45,857 nt of DNA from a virus, in IMG/VR virus record IMGVR_UViG_3300025890_000043, positions 1 through 45,857 of that record; one strand, 5' to 3'. Below are positions 6,387 through 13,684 of this stretch, piece by piece (the first letter of the stretch is position 1; every line of letters starts with the position of its first letter). A model generated the notes under the pieces. It searched no databases, was not told the origin of the DNA, and saw nothing but the letters and a program-made list of their open reading frames with translations. Both the position numbers and the translations under genes were made by a program.

Positions 6387-6893
6387 ATGGAAATCATCAA
6401 AAATGGAAAAGACCTCGGCACGGCAATCAAACGCGCAGTAAATCAAGCACTTAAGTGGCAAGATAAAGTGCAAGAACTGTTCGTGTCGTCCGCATGGCAC
6501 TACTCTGAGCATGGCGATAGTACATACCTATCTATGCTTGTGAAGGGTATTACAAAGTGCGACGGAGTTAATAAGCAAAAACTTATCGGCTTCGTGTCGG
6601 AGGTATGCCAAGTTAACTGGGATAAAGAAAACTTACGCTTCAAGAAAGCAAAAAAGTCTGAGTTCGAGTTTGATATGGTTACACTTCATGCCCGCAAATG
6701 GTACGACTTCGAGGTGGAATCATCGCTAAGTATCTGGCAGTTAAAGAAACTTATCGAGAAAACCACGGCAGATATCGAGAAGCACTCTGATGAAGCGCGA
6801 GATCAAGTCATCGAAGCATATGACGCAATCGGCGAACTCAATCAGACTATCGAAAGAATTGCCAAAATGGAGGAGTGGTCAGAAGCGGCATAG
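6387..6893 (+). CDS. Conserved phage early protein of unknown function, codon usage like the capsid gene
   Basis: This is a 168-residue protein. It begins MEIIKNGKDLGTAIKRAVNQ, has an HGDSTYLSMLVKG segment near residue 42, WDKENLRFKKAKK near 78-90 and WYDF near 105, then ends in a long helix. The order of these pieces resembles a family seen in many podoviruses (MxLIKxGKxLxxAI, HGDxxxLxxL, late W-Y-D/E-F), whose role is unknown to me. Codons end in C or G more often than in neighbouring early genes (CTC, CGC, GGC, TTC), much like the capsid gene, which suggests high expression or a different origin. The gene is enclosed by a 23-bp inverted repeat and follows the structured RNA, which may regulate it. 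Confidence 0.9.
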   Translation: MEIIKNGKDLGTAIKRAVNQALKWQDKVQELFVSSAWHYSEHGDSTYLSMLVKGITKCDGVNKQKLIGFVSEVCQVNWDKENLRFKKAKKSEFEFDMVTLHARKWYDFEVESSLSIWQLKKLIEKTTADIEKHSDEARDQVIEAYDAIGELNQTIERIAKMEEWSEAA

Positions 6894-6900
6894 TCAGCGG

Positions 6901-6926
6901 GATTCACACTGGAAACAGTGTGATTC
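6901..6926 (+). terminator. GNRA hairpin just after the 168-aa ORF (terminator-like or processing site)
   Basis: TCACACTG (6904-6911), loop GAAA (6912-6915), CAGTGTGA (6916-6923) form a perfect 8-bp stem starting about 10 bases after the stop codon, extended by GA/TC. No U-tract follows, so it is not a classical intrinsic terminator. It may stabilise the 3' end of the message or be an RNase processing site. It overlaps the right arm of the flanking inverted repeat. Confidence 0.5.
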
Positions 6927-6939
6927 TCACAGATAACAT
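6917..6939 (-). repeat. Right arm of a 23-bp inverted repeat flanking an ORF
   Basis: This arm is the inverted copy of 6330-6352 (22 of 23 bases match). Together the arms enclose a 610-bp unit holding one ORF. In RNA, the two arms could pair over long range, closing the message for the 168-residue protein into a loop, in competition with the local hairpins in each arm. Confidence 0.75.
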
Positions 6940-6954
6940 CATAAGAGGAGGAAA

Positions 6955-7095
6955 ATGTACTACGATAAAGAGGTAGGCGTGTGGATTGAAGTTATACCCG
7001 CACAAAAAACGCCTAGAGTTAAGTCTAATATTAAGACTAAACGAACTAAGTCTAGTCATGTCCCGCCTAGGATAGCGAGGCAGAGATTTAGATAG
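6955..7095 (+). CDS. Small basic protein (46 aa)
   Basis: The ATG at 6955 is preceded by an excellent ribosome-binding site (AGAGGAGG). The product begins MYYDKEVGVWIEVIP and has a strongly basic C-terminal half (Lys/Arg with Thr/Ser, ending RIARQRFR). The basic tail suggests nucleic-acid binding. It is the last gene before a hairpin-rich spacer and lies inside the block bracketed by hairpin-element copies A and B. No family is recognised. Confidence 0.7.
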   Translation: MYYDKEVGVWIEVIPAQKTPRVKSNIKTKRTKSSHVPPRIARQRFR

Positions 7096-7358
7096 TAATT
7101 CCGGTAATCAGTCCTGAGTATGACTGTCAATAACTGCTCCTGAGTTGTAACCTACCGTACCCTGTGGGTACATACTACTAACCCCTGCTATATGTCTAGG
7201 GAACACGTTTTTCATGCTCCCTGCGACCTTGTGCGGGATATTCTGAGGTCATTCTGTTATGCCAATTGGATTGGTTGTGATGAATATCACAGTAATATCT
7301 CTTAGCGTGTGCGCTACGCTGTACGTCACGCTGTAATAATAAAAACAAGGAGATTAAA
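7096..7358 (+). promoter_or_regulatory. Hairpin-rich spacer upstream of the second early block
   Basis: This spacer of about 260 bases has no gene but contains GTACCC-TGT-GGGTAC (7157-7171), the conserved hairpin element B (7198-7222), TGTGAT-GAAT-ATCACA (7276-7291), and overlapping GCGTG/CACGC and AGCGT/ACGCT stems near 7303-7335. It ends in a strong AAGGAG ribosome-binding site. It probably acts as a regulatory leader or transcription control region. No clear -35/-10 pair was found. Confidence 0.45.
7198..7222 (+). repeat. Conserved hairpin element, copy B
   Basis: AGGGAACA, loop CGTTTTTCA, TGCTCCCT. The arms are identical to copy A (5616), in the same orientation. The downstream bases CTCCCTGCGACCT also nearly match the minus-strand copy near 39.4 kb (CTCCCTGGGACCT). 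Copies A and B bracket the RNA, inverted-repeat and ORF block as direct repeats. Confidence 0.6.
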
Positions 7359-7427
7359 ATGGATGTATTTGTTATGTACTCGCTTATGATATCTTGCTCA
7401 ATACTGGTACTTGTACTGTTCTCATGA
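7359..7427 (+). CDS. Tiny hydrophobic peptide (22 aa), coupled to the next gene
   Basis: The ATG at 7359 follows a textbook AAGGAG at the proper distance. The peptide begins MDVFVMYSLM and its second half (ISCSILVLVLF) is hydrophobic enough for one membrane span. Its stop overlaps the next ATG (ATGA), so it may serve as a leader peptide that loads ribosomes for the downstream gene, as a small membrane toxin or host-interaction peptide, or both. Confidence 0.55.
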   Translation: MDVFVMYSLMISCSILVLVLFS

Positions 7428-7915
7428 ATATATTTTATGTAGACGATGACCCAGTGATATCTGCTGTTCAGTTATGCAACAAGCATATAGTTAAAATGCC
7501 GTTAGAAACTGCACAGATATTGAGCACCGCACATAGACACCTTGACGGTGACGATTATGCGGACAATCACGGATTGTACAAGGTTGCACACCTCAATCAC
7601 CCCTCAACTGTATGGGCGCGTAGTTCTAAGCAACATTATGAGTGGCTAATTGCTCATTTTGAAGCGTTGCTTGACGAGAAACTGCGCCGTTATACCAAAA
7701 AACCACCACATAAATCAGGAGAATTGTTAGATGCACTGCGTAAAGTGCCAGATAATATGCCAGACGCAGGATTTTCACCCCCACCTCAGTGTATGCCAGA
7801 CGAATACAAGGATAAAAGCACTACAAAAGCGTATCGTAACTACTATTGTGGTGCAAAAGCGTACATGGCTCAATGGAAATGGCCCGCAATAAGACCCGAA
7901 TGGTACAAGATATGA
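7424..7915 (+). CDS. Conserved phage protein, MNIFYVDxDP family
   Basis: I set the start at the ATG at 7424, which overlaps the 22-aa peptide stop (ATGA). The product has 163 residues. It opens with NIFYVDDDPVISAVQLCNKH, then VKMPLETAQILSTAHR, NHPSTVWARSS, and ends with AYRNYYCGAKAYMAQWKWP before the C-terminal WYKI. This motif series recurs in many phages, including marine T4-like and podoviruses, usually without a proven function. Conserved Asp, His, Lys and Glu residues suggest an enzyme, possibly acting on DNA or nucleotides, but I will not name a reaction. The stop overlaps the next start as ATGA. Confidence 0.85.
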   Translation: MNIFYVDDDPVISAVQLCNKHIVKMPLETAQILSTAHRHLDGDDYADNHGLYKVAHLNHPSTVWARSSKQHYEWLIAHFEALLDEKLRRYTKKPPHKSGELLDALRKVPDNMPDAGFSPPPQCMPDEYKDKSTTKAYRNYYCGAKAYMAQWKWPAIRPEWYKI

Positions 7916-8580
7916 GACATAGAAAGGACTGGCCCCGACAAGTAGCGTATGATAATGAGAAATATTCTCATGAATTGCTCAAAAGATTAGATGCTCTTGT
8001 CAGTTTTGCTTACGCATTCTCCAAGTCTGAGAATGTAATGTATCTGAAGGAATATGGTGCTGTAGTTGATAGCGGGTACATAGAAAACGTAACAAATCAT
8101 CGTATTTCTTTCCGGCTCTTGCTTAATTACAGCGCTATTCTTTGGCTATCTAGAAATCTTTTGGATTGCAAGTTAAGATTTAAGGGTGGTGAGAGCAGGC
8201 AAACACAATTACTAAACCTGAACAAAAGCAATGCTTTATTGGGCAGAAGATGGGAGGATGCTTGGGGCTATCACTTGGTTAGCGGATGGTCTTCCAGTGA
8301 GGACGAATGGGTCAGATTGATAGCGATGGCGGAGTCTAACGAGAGGGAGTTTGTGATATTTAATCTAACCAACTCACAGTTACCGCCTAAAGATAATGGT
8401 AAATGCCCAGAGAATAGTAATGATTGGATTAATTTGTGCCAAGATTACAGACATGACTATATAATTGAGCCTAGGTATGAATACTGGGTGAACATTCCGA
8501 TCAAAGGCAATGAGGGTTTCATTGCTAAGACAAGATTCCACGGTATCGTGGAGAGGCAACGCCCTAGCCATATAGGGTAG
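7912..8580 (+). CDS. Hypothetical protein (222 aa)
   Basis: The start is taken at the ATG at 7912 because it overlaps the upstream stop (ATGA). The frame is open further upstream, but that part overlaps the previous gene. The product begins MRHRKDWPRQVAYDNEKYSH. It is mixed helical with a Trp/Leu-rich centre (YSAILWLSRNLLDCKLRF, WEDAWGYHLVSGWSSS). The C-terminus has RYEYWVNIPIKGNEGF. No motif, signal or membrane segment stands out. It is likely an early accessory protein. Confidence 0.75.
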   Translation: MRHRKDWPRQVAYDNEKYSHELLKRLDALVSFAYAFSKSENVMYLKEYGAVVDSGYIENVTNHRISFRLLLNYSAILWLSRNLLDCKLRFKGGESRQTQLLNLNKSNALLGRRWEDAWGYHLVSGWSSSEDEWVRLIAMAESNEREFVIFNLTNSQLPPKDNGKCPENSNDWINLCQDYRHDYIIEPRYEYWVNIPIKGNEGFIAKTRFHGIVERQRPSHIG

Positions 8581-8595
8581 TAAGGAGAAATACAA

Positions 8596-8826
8596 ATGGT
8601 ATTTAACTTTGCGGGAGAGTATCTGGATGGCAAGCAATTAACAGAGAAAGAAAAACTAAAGATCTTTTCTGATATGATTGCGCGTCAGGATAAGATTGAC
8701 GCTAGAAAAGAAGGCAAAAGAAGTAAGCGAGAGGTTTGCGTCACCGAGTCCGAACTAGAAGCACAGCAACAGAGTATGGTAGACTCTGGCAAAACATGGG
8801 AGGACATCAAGAATGAGTGTATCTGA
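8596..8826 (+). CDS. Small charged hypothetical protein (76 aa)
   Basis: The start ATG at 8596 has AAGGAG upstream. The protein is helical and charged (LTEKEKLKIFSDMIARQDKI, then Lys/Arg-rich DARKEGKRSKREV, then ESELEAQQQSMVDSGKTWED). It looks like a small alpha-helical regulatory or adaptor protein. Its 3' end overlaps the next gene by 14 bases in another frame. No family is recognised. Confidence 0.7.
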   Translation: MVFNFAGEYLDGKQLTEKEKLKIFSDMIARQDKIDARKEGKRSKREVCVTESELEAQQQSMVDSGKTWEDIKNECI

Positions 8827-9043
8827 GTATGACGATGACATCTATGATGAAGAAGATGCGGAGTATGATGACCTTTCTAAAGTGCCAATGCTGTTTGATG
8901 AGATACATGAAGGCAGAGAGATTAAGGTATGGCGATTGGGAACTAATGATAAGACCGCCCATTATGCTGTTAATAATCAAAGAGATAAGTACATTTCCGC
9001 ATTGGTTATGTACTCTTTACCAACTAAAATTTCCTACAACTAA
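8813..9043 (+). CDS. Small acidic protein (76 aa)
   Basis: The first 25 residues are extremely acidic and Tyr-containing (SEYDDDIYDEEDAEYDDLSK). The C-terminal half has a more compact pattern (IKVWRLGTNDKTAHYAVNNQ). A strongly acidic segment in an early phage protein may mimic DNA and block a DNA-binding host enzyme, or it may mediate protein contacts; both are inference. GAGG precedes the ATG. The gene overlaps the previous one by 14 bases and lies just before the MoxR gene. Confidence 0.7.
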   Translation: MSVSEYDDDIYDEEDAEYDDLSKVPMLFDEIHEGREIKVWRLGTNDKTAHYAVNNQRDKYISALVMYSLPTKISYN

Positions 9044-9055
9044 CGGAGCAATGTA

Positions 9056-10066
9056 ATGTCAGAAGTTACTATAACACCTAGTCAAATCCCTGAGTTTTTA
9101 AGAGCATCACATGAGCATGATTTTACTTGTTTGTTTACTGGACTGCCAGGGATTGGTAAGACAGAGATGGTTACTGAAACTGGGCTAGAACTTTTAGGTA
9201 ATGTAAAAGATGTCAGGGTATCTCAACTTGATCCAGTAGATGTAATGGGTGTGCCTCAAGTGCTAGATGGGCGCACTCGTTTTGCTACGCCAGACTTGCT
9301 ACCCGATGAGGATAGAGATGGTAAGACAGGTTTGTTTATTCTTGATGAGGTTCTTGATGGTACGACTGCAGTGCTAACTGCTATTCAACAACTAATTCTT
9401 GAGCGTAGAGTTGGCTCTTATGTATTGCCAGATGGTTGGCATATAGTAGCAATGGGAAACAAGAAAGAGCATGGCGGTATTAATCGTGGTCTATCTGCCC
9501 CACTCAAGGACAGGTTTGCCCATGCTGAGGTGATTGTTGATGCGTCAGAGATCATCACTTACTTTATTAAGAAGGGTGCGGATACTATCGTAACATCATT
9601 TCTTAAGTCGCACTCTGACTTGATACATCAACTTCCCAAAAAGGGTGGCTCATGGGCCGGACCTACGCCTAGATCATGGTACAAACTTTCTCAAGTAAGG
9701 CAAGGTAATCCAAGTGATTCGATAAGGTTTCAGTTGTATGCTTCTCTTGTTGGGGAGGGTGTTGCTGCAGAGTTTATAAGCCACGAGAAGATAGCAGATC
9801 AAGTGCCAGACCCAGAGGATTGCATCAAGAATCCTATGAAAACTATGATCCCAGAGAATCCTAGTGCAAAGTATGCTATTGCTGTAGGGTTAGCACACTG
9901 GATTAATGTTGATAACATGGGTAATGTGATGAAGTATCTTGGTCGTTTACCAAGCGAGTATGCTGTAACAAGTATCATGGAAGCCAGAAAGATCAAGCCA
10001 GAGATTCAAGATACACCTGAGTTTGGTCAGTGGGCTATGGATAATGTCGATATCGTATTAGGATAA
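9056..10066 (+). CDS. MoxR-type AAA+ ATPase
   Basis: This is a 336-residue protein. The Walker A motif is GLPGIGKT (residues 29-36) and the Walker B motif is LFILDEV near residue 94. The sensor-1 region is AMGNKKEHGG, followed by APLKDRF, the arginine-finger pattern of the MoxR/RavA/CoxD group. These ATPases usually work with a partner that has a von Willebrand factor A (VWA) domain to remodel or insert metals into target proteins. The two genes after it are a DUF3150-like protein and a metallopeptidase-VWA protein, completing the triad. Its GGAG-type ribosome-binding site is moderate. The phage target is unknown; host-protein remodelling or a counter-defence role are possible. Confidence 0.9.
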   Translation: MSEVTITPSQIPEFLRASHEHDFTCLFTGLPGIGKTEMVTETGLELLGNVKDVRVSQLDPVDVMGVPQVLDGRTRFATPDLLPDEDRDGKTGLFILDEVLDGTTAVLTAIQQLILERRVGSYVLPDGWHIVAMGNKKEHGGINRGLSAPLKDRFAHAEVIVDASEIITYFIKKGADTIVTSFLKSHSDLIHQLPKKGGSWAGPTPRSWYKLSQVRQGNPSDSIRFQLYASLVGEGVAAEFISHEKIADQVPDPEDCIKNPMKTMIPENPSAKYAIAVGLAHWINVDNMGNVMKYLGRLPSEYAVTSIMEARKIKPEIQDTPEFGQWAMDNVDIVLG

Positions 10067-10071
10067 TACAA

Positions 10072-11004
10072 ATGAAACTAGAAAATAAAGCAATGTTGTT
10101 TAAGGTAGATTTTAGTATCACTTCTGGGCGTAAGGTAGACAAGGAGGTATCAAGTAAGATAGCGGATGACTACAATGTAAGTGGTGGTAGTCAAGCATCT
10201 GGTAACTTCAACAAGATTACTATAGCACAGAAGTATATTAAACCTTTCCAAGATATCAAGCGTAAGGTAGAGCAAGCAGTAAAGCAGAACACCTTGCCAT
10301 ACTTGCATGACAGTGATAATACTTATCTGTTACCTAACAATCGTATCATGAACATCAGTAAGATATGGCGTGATGCTGAGCGTGAATGGGAAACAGCCAA
10401 AGATGAATTGGTTAACGGCAAGTATCACGAGGCTTTGCAGGAGGCTAAGAAAAGACTCAATGATAGTGGTGGTATGTTTAGATACGATGACTATCCAGAT
10501 GTTGAGGACTTTGTAGCCAAGTTTAAGATGAAGAAGTTTCTTAGACCAGTGCCGTCTGCTCATGGTCTTGAGATGCTTACTGGACTGAGTGAGATAGAAG
10601 CCAAGCGCATCAAGGATGAGGTAGAGCAGAGTATGAATGAGAGTTTAGAATCATCTGTTGAGTCTTTATATAATAAGATTAAAGATGAGATGAATGGTTT
10701 GATTAGTGTGTTAGACAAGGATAATCCTAGGATATGTGAGACTAGGATTGATGGATTGAATCATCTTATTAGAATTATTGATTGCCTTAACTTTACTAAT
10801 GATGATAAACTAAAAGATATACAACAGTATATGAAAGATAATCTTTTGTTTGTACCAGCCTCGCTAAGAGGTAACAAGCCTGCTCAGACTCGTGCTATTA
10901 ATCATGCTCGCAAGGTATTGCAGATGATTTTTGTTAATGATGTGGCAGATAACCAAGAACAACCACTAACAGCAATGGAGAAACTGTATGGATTCGGCTC
11001 GTAA
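10072..11004 (+). CDS. DUF3150-like helical protein of the MoxR/VWA module
   Basis: This 310-residue, largely alpha-helical protein has long charged helices (WRDAEREWETAKDELVNGKY, EIEAKRIKDEVEQSMNESLE). It lies five bases after the MoxR gene and overlaps the VWA gene by 17 bases. I believe it belongs to DUF3150, whose members occur beside MoxR-like ATPase and VWA genes in phages, but this rests on layout and general sequence character. It may bridge the ATPase and the VWA protein. No catalytic motif is seen. The C-terminal part (ASLRGNKPAQTRAINHARK) is basic. Confidence 0.8.
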   Translation: MKLENKAMLFKVDFSITSGRKVDKEVSSKIADDYNVSGGSQASGNFNKITIAQKYIKPFQDIKRKVEQAVKQNTLPYLHDSDNTYLLPNNRIMNISKIWRDAEREWETAKDELVNGKYHEALQEAKKRLNDSGGMFRYDDYPDVEDFVAKFKMKKFLRPVPSAHGLEMLTGLSEIEAKRIKDEVEQSMNESLESSVESLYNKIKDEMNGLISVLDKDNPRICETRIDGLNHLIRIIDCLNFTNDDKLKDIQQYMKDNLLFVPASLRGNKPAQTRAINHARKVLQMIFVNDVADNQEQPLTAMEKLYGFGS

Positions 11005-12130
11005 GTTAGAGATTGCACGATCAAGAGCGTTGATGGACTTCCCTTTCTTTGGTCATTTACTTTTGTCAATGGAGATAGTTCGCAAGGATGAGATACCTAC
11101 ATTTGCTACTGATGGGAGGAGTATTTTTTATAACGATGATTTCCTTAACAAACTTAGTATGGATGACATTCAGTTTGTATTACTGCATGAGGTTATGCAC
11201 CCCGCTTTTTTCCATCTAACTAGGAGAGCACATAGAGATCCTACGCTATGGAATATTGCAGGTGACTATGTAATTAACTATCAGTTAGTTGATGAGGGTA
11301 TGAAGCCACCAGAAGATGTATTGTATGACAAGAAGTATAACTTTGACTGGAATACTGATGCTGTTTACAATGATATATTAGAGGGTAATAATCCTAACAT
11401 ATCTATACAATCTCTTGATGATATGCCATGCACTGGACACTTCACTGACATGGATGGTGAGGGTGAAGGTAAGAAACAAGAGATGGAGAATGAGTGGAAG
11501 CAGAAGATATTATCTGCTGCAAACTCATGCACTCAGCGTGGTAGTGTACCCGGGGCGTTCAAAGAGATCATAGATGAGATACGCAATCCAAAAGTATCAT
11601 GGGCTGATGAACTTGCTGAGTTAGCAAGGGAGCCAATGAGAGATGAGCACAGTTGGAAGAGACCACAGAGAAAGTTTATTGCAGATGAGTTATACTTACC
11701 ATCCATTCAAAAGATAGATGGCTTGCGTAAGATTATATTCGCTGTAGATACTAGCGGTTCAATGAATACAGATATACTTATTCAAGCATGGTCAGAGATT
11801 GTTTCAGTAGCACAGGATTGTGATGTTGATGAGATAATTATTATGGATGTAGATACTGAGGTACAAAACATACATAGATTCCAAGCACTTGATATACCAG
11901 AAGCATTAAATGTAGTTGGTCGAGGAGGTACTGCCTTCGAGCCTGCGTTTGATTGGGTTGTAGAGAATGATGAGAGTCCATGTGTACTTATATATCTAAC
12001 TGATTTGTATGGTTCTTTTCCTTCATACGAGCCAGACTACCCAGTGATTTGGGTAAACTATGGCGACGAGGGAACAGCGCTTAGTGTACCATTTGGAGAT
12101 GTAATTAACGTAGAAAACTCAGGAGAATAA
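10988..12130 (+). CDS. Metallopeptidase-like and VWA-domain protein (DUF2201-like)
   Basis: This is a 380-residue protein with two parts. The N-terminal half has HEVMH at residues 67-71 inside VLLHEVMHPAFFHLTRR, a zinc metallopeptidase signature, followed by AGDYVINYQL, as in the DUF2201 N-terminal family. The C-terminal half has a VWA fold with a complete MIDAS metal site: DTSGSMN (254-260), GRGGTAFEP and YLTDLYGS. The partner MoxR ATPase is two genes upstream. Such pairs act as substrate-selecting chaperone complexes, and here the HExxH suggests that the complex may also cleave a target. An acidic linker lies between the halves (DMDGEGEGKKQEMEN). Activity is inferred. Confidence 0.9.
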   Translation: MDSARKLEIARSRALMDFPFFGHLLLSMEIVRKDEIPTFATDGRSIFYNDDFLNKLSMDDIQFVLLHEVMHPAFFHLTRRAHRDPTLWNIAGDYVINYQLVDEGMKPPEDVLYDKKYNFDWNTDAVYNDILEGNNPNISIQSLDDMPCTGHFTDMDGEGEGKKQEMENEWKQKILSAANSCTQRGSVPGAFKEIIDEIRNPKVSWADELAELAREPMRDEHSWKRPQRKFIADELYLPSIQKIDGLRKIIFAVDTSGSMNTDILIQAWSEIVSVAQDCDVDEIIIMDVDTEVQNIHRFQALDIPEALNVVGRGGTAFEPAFDWVVENDESPCVLIYLTDLYGSFPSYEPDYPVIWVNYGDEGTALSVPFGDVINVENSGE

Positions 12131-12131
12131 A

Positions 12132-12995
12132 ATGAGCAATAGTCATAGAGATTTTGTACATTCAGATTTTAAAACTAAAGAATCTCTTATAAAGTTTCAT
12201 GAGTATGAGACAAGTTTAGCCAGATTAAACTATTATCATAGCACCCGAAGTTCATTAGTGCTTCAAAAAGAAGATGATGGGTATGCTATTAAGCAAGAGA
12301 TGTCATATAGAAATGACTCGGAAGAAGAAAGAGGTTTGATGACAAGGATTAAATACTATAACGATGATAGTATTGATGTTGACTTTACACCCGCTAATAA
12401 AACACATTATTATTATCATAATATAGAGGAAGATCTTCTTAAGTTTTTACCTCAATCAATACATATATATACTGCTAACAATAAAAGATATGCTGTATAT
12501 GAGATAGATGAAGATGTTAGACGAGTGCACTATGATGTTAGTAATGTTTGGGAACTTCAAAAGGATCGCATTACTTTTAAACCAGATGGTACAATAGATG
12601 GTGGTAAAAAATGTACTAGAGGTGAGTCTAAATTTGCTGATGATAAGCCACTGAAAGAACACTTAACCCCAAAACATTTTACAGAGATGACTAAGGCTAG
12701 GCTTGACGGAGACTTCAAGGTTGAGTGGGGTCAGTTAAACGCTACGTTTAGAGGGGTGGATACCAGAAAGTTTCACTTCGTTGTTGAGTTATTTAGACCA
12801 AAAGTAGCAGGAACATATGGCACTGGACCAAACTCAGGAGTCATTAGAAAGCTTAGTGTTGCAAGGTTTGTTAGTCATATTAAAGATATACAAGAAGCAG
12901 AAAGACTTGCCCTAAGTATCATAAAAGATTTACCAGATAGTTGCTTGGGGTATCATATGTCTAAACTAAGGAGTAAATATAAAAATGCAAACTGA
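12132..12995 (+). CDS. Hypothetical protein (287 aa)
   Basis: The start follows GGAGAATAAA, directly after the VWA gene stop. The protein is rich in Tyr, His and Asp (THYYYHNIEEDLL, YAVYEIDEDVRRVHYDVSNV), alternating beta-like and charged segments. A Gly/Lys stretch (DGTIDGGKKCTRGES) occurs in the middle and a conserved-looking RPKVAGTYGTGPNSGVIRK near residue 229. It may be a fourth member of the MoxR/VWA operon by position. No family or catalytic motif is recognised. It overlaps the following small gene by 11 bases. Confidence 0.8.
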   Translation: MSNSHRDFVHSDFKTKESLIKFHEYETSLARLNYYHSTRSSLVLQKEDDGYAIKQEMSYRNDSEEERGLMTRIKYYNDDSIDVDFTPANKTHYYYHNIEEDLLKFLPQSIHIYTANNKRYAVYEIDEDVRRVHYDVSNVWELQKDRITFKPDGTIDGGKKCTRGESKFADDKPLKEHLTPKHFTEMTKARLDGDFKVEWGQLNATFRGVDTRKFHFVVELFRPKVAGTYGTGPNSGVIRKLSVARFVSHIKDIQEAERLALSIIKDLPDSCLGYHMSKLRSKYKNAN

Positions 12996-13203
12996 AATGT
13001 TTAATGACGAGATAGATTTAACACCAGAGGATTATGATATACTCATGTACTTGTTAGATGAAACATCTATTAGTGTTGATGATGGTAATGATAACGCAAT
13101 CATGAATGATATGACTCGACTTAGAATGAGAGGGTTCGATCTACTTCAGTCATGTGCTATAATGGATAGTACAAATAATAATCCTTTCGGATACTCAATG
13201 TAA
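12985..13203 (+). CDS. Small acidic hypothetical protein (72 aa)
   Basis: The acidic N-terminus (MFNDEIDLTPEDYDILMYLL) is followed by a helical part (NDMTRLRMRGFDLLQSCAIM). It overlaps the end of the 287-aa gene. The size, charge and position are those of an early accessory protein. Nothing more can be said about function. Confidence 0.65.
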   Translation: MQTEMFNDEIDLTPEDYDILMYLLDETSISVDDGNDNAIMNDMTRLRMRGFDLLQSCAIMDSTNNNPFGYSM

Positions 13204-13206
13204 GTA

Positions 13207-13215
13207 TGTTATAAT
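13207..13215 (+). promoter_or_regulatory. Possible internal extended -10 promoter
   Basis: TGTTATAAT lies in the 30-base gap between genes, with a perfect TATAAT at 13210-13215 and an extended TG. No good -35 is visible. It could start a transcript for the replication genes from 13234 onward. Such matches also arise by chance in A+T-rich DNA, so this is weak. Confidence 0.3.
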
Positions 13216-13233
13216 ATATATAGGAAAAATAAA

Positions 13234-13452
13234 ATGATTATAGATATAAGGGAACATAAATATAAAGATGGTAACTCTGGTTTATATATAACATCTAATG
13301 CTGACCCTCTTTCTGGAGATGAGCATAGCGCAATTCTTTTAGATTGGCATGATGTTGATTTTCTTATCACTCAATTAATGTCTCATCGAGATGCTAAGCA
13401 AAGTAAAAATAGATATCTTGAGAGGAAGGGTTATGAAAGTAACATGGGGTAA
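13234..13452 (+). CDS. Small hypothetical protein (72 aa)
   Basis: The product begins MIIDIREHKYKDGNSGLYIT and contains a beta-rich centre (SAILLDWHDVDFLITQLMSH), ending in a basic stretch. The ribosome-binding site is weak (GGAAAAATAAA). It overlaps the following gene by 20 bases. Its place just upstream of the primase-helicase suggests a replication-associated or accessory role, without direct evidence. Confidence 0.65.
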   Translation: MIIDIREHKYKDGNSGLYITSNADPLSGDEHSAILLDWHDVDFLITQLMSHRDAKQSKNRYLERKGYESNMG

Positions 13453-13684
13453 GGGTAGTTCTTTTAATCTATCTGAACTAATAGGTGATACTACTTGGGG
13501 AGCAGAACGATATAGAACTATGGAAAATAAATGGAAGTTTATTATTACTAATCATAGTGGCAAAGGTGTATGGTATAATTATTATGATGGTGGTGAATAC
13601 GATTCTGTTGAAGATTTAAACCTAGCAATTTCAGATGTAATTGAATGGAAAGAATGGAAGAGATTAAATGCAAAAAACATATAG
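13433..13684 (+). CDS. Small hypothetical protein (83 aa)
   Basis: I start the gene at the ATG at 13433, preceded by AGAGGAAGGG, rather than at an earlier in-frame start inside the upstream gene. The product (MKVTWGKGSSFNLSELIGDT) contains repeated Trp/Tyr (WKFIITNHSGKGVWYNYYDG) and an acidic C-terminal helix (DSVEDLNLAISDVIEWKEWK). It overlaps the primase-helicase start by 17 bases. Function unknown. Confidence 0.7.
   Translation: MKVTWGKGSSFNLSELIGDTTWGAERYRTMENKWKFIITNHSGKGVWYNYYDGGEYDSVEDLNLAISDVIEWKEWKRLNAKNI

Noticed and set aside
6330-6939. Insertion sequence or miniature transposable element
   Set aside because: No transposase signature in the enclosed ORF and no target-site duplication next to the inverted repeats.
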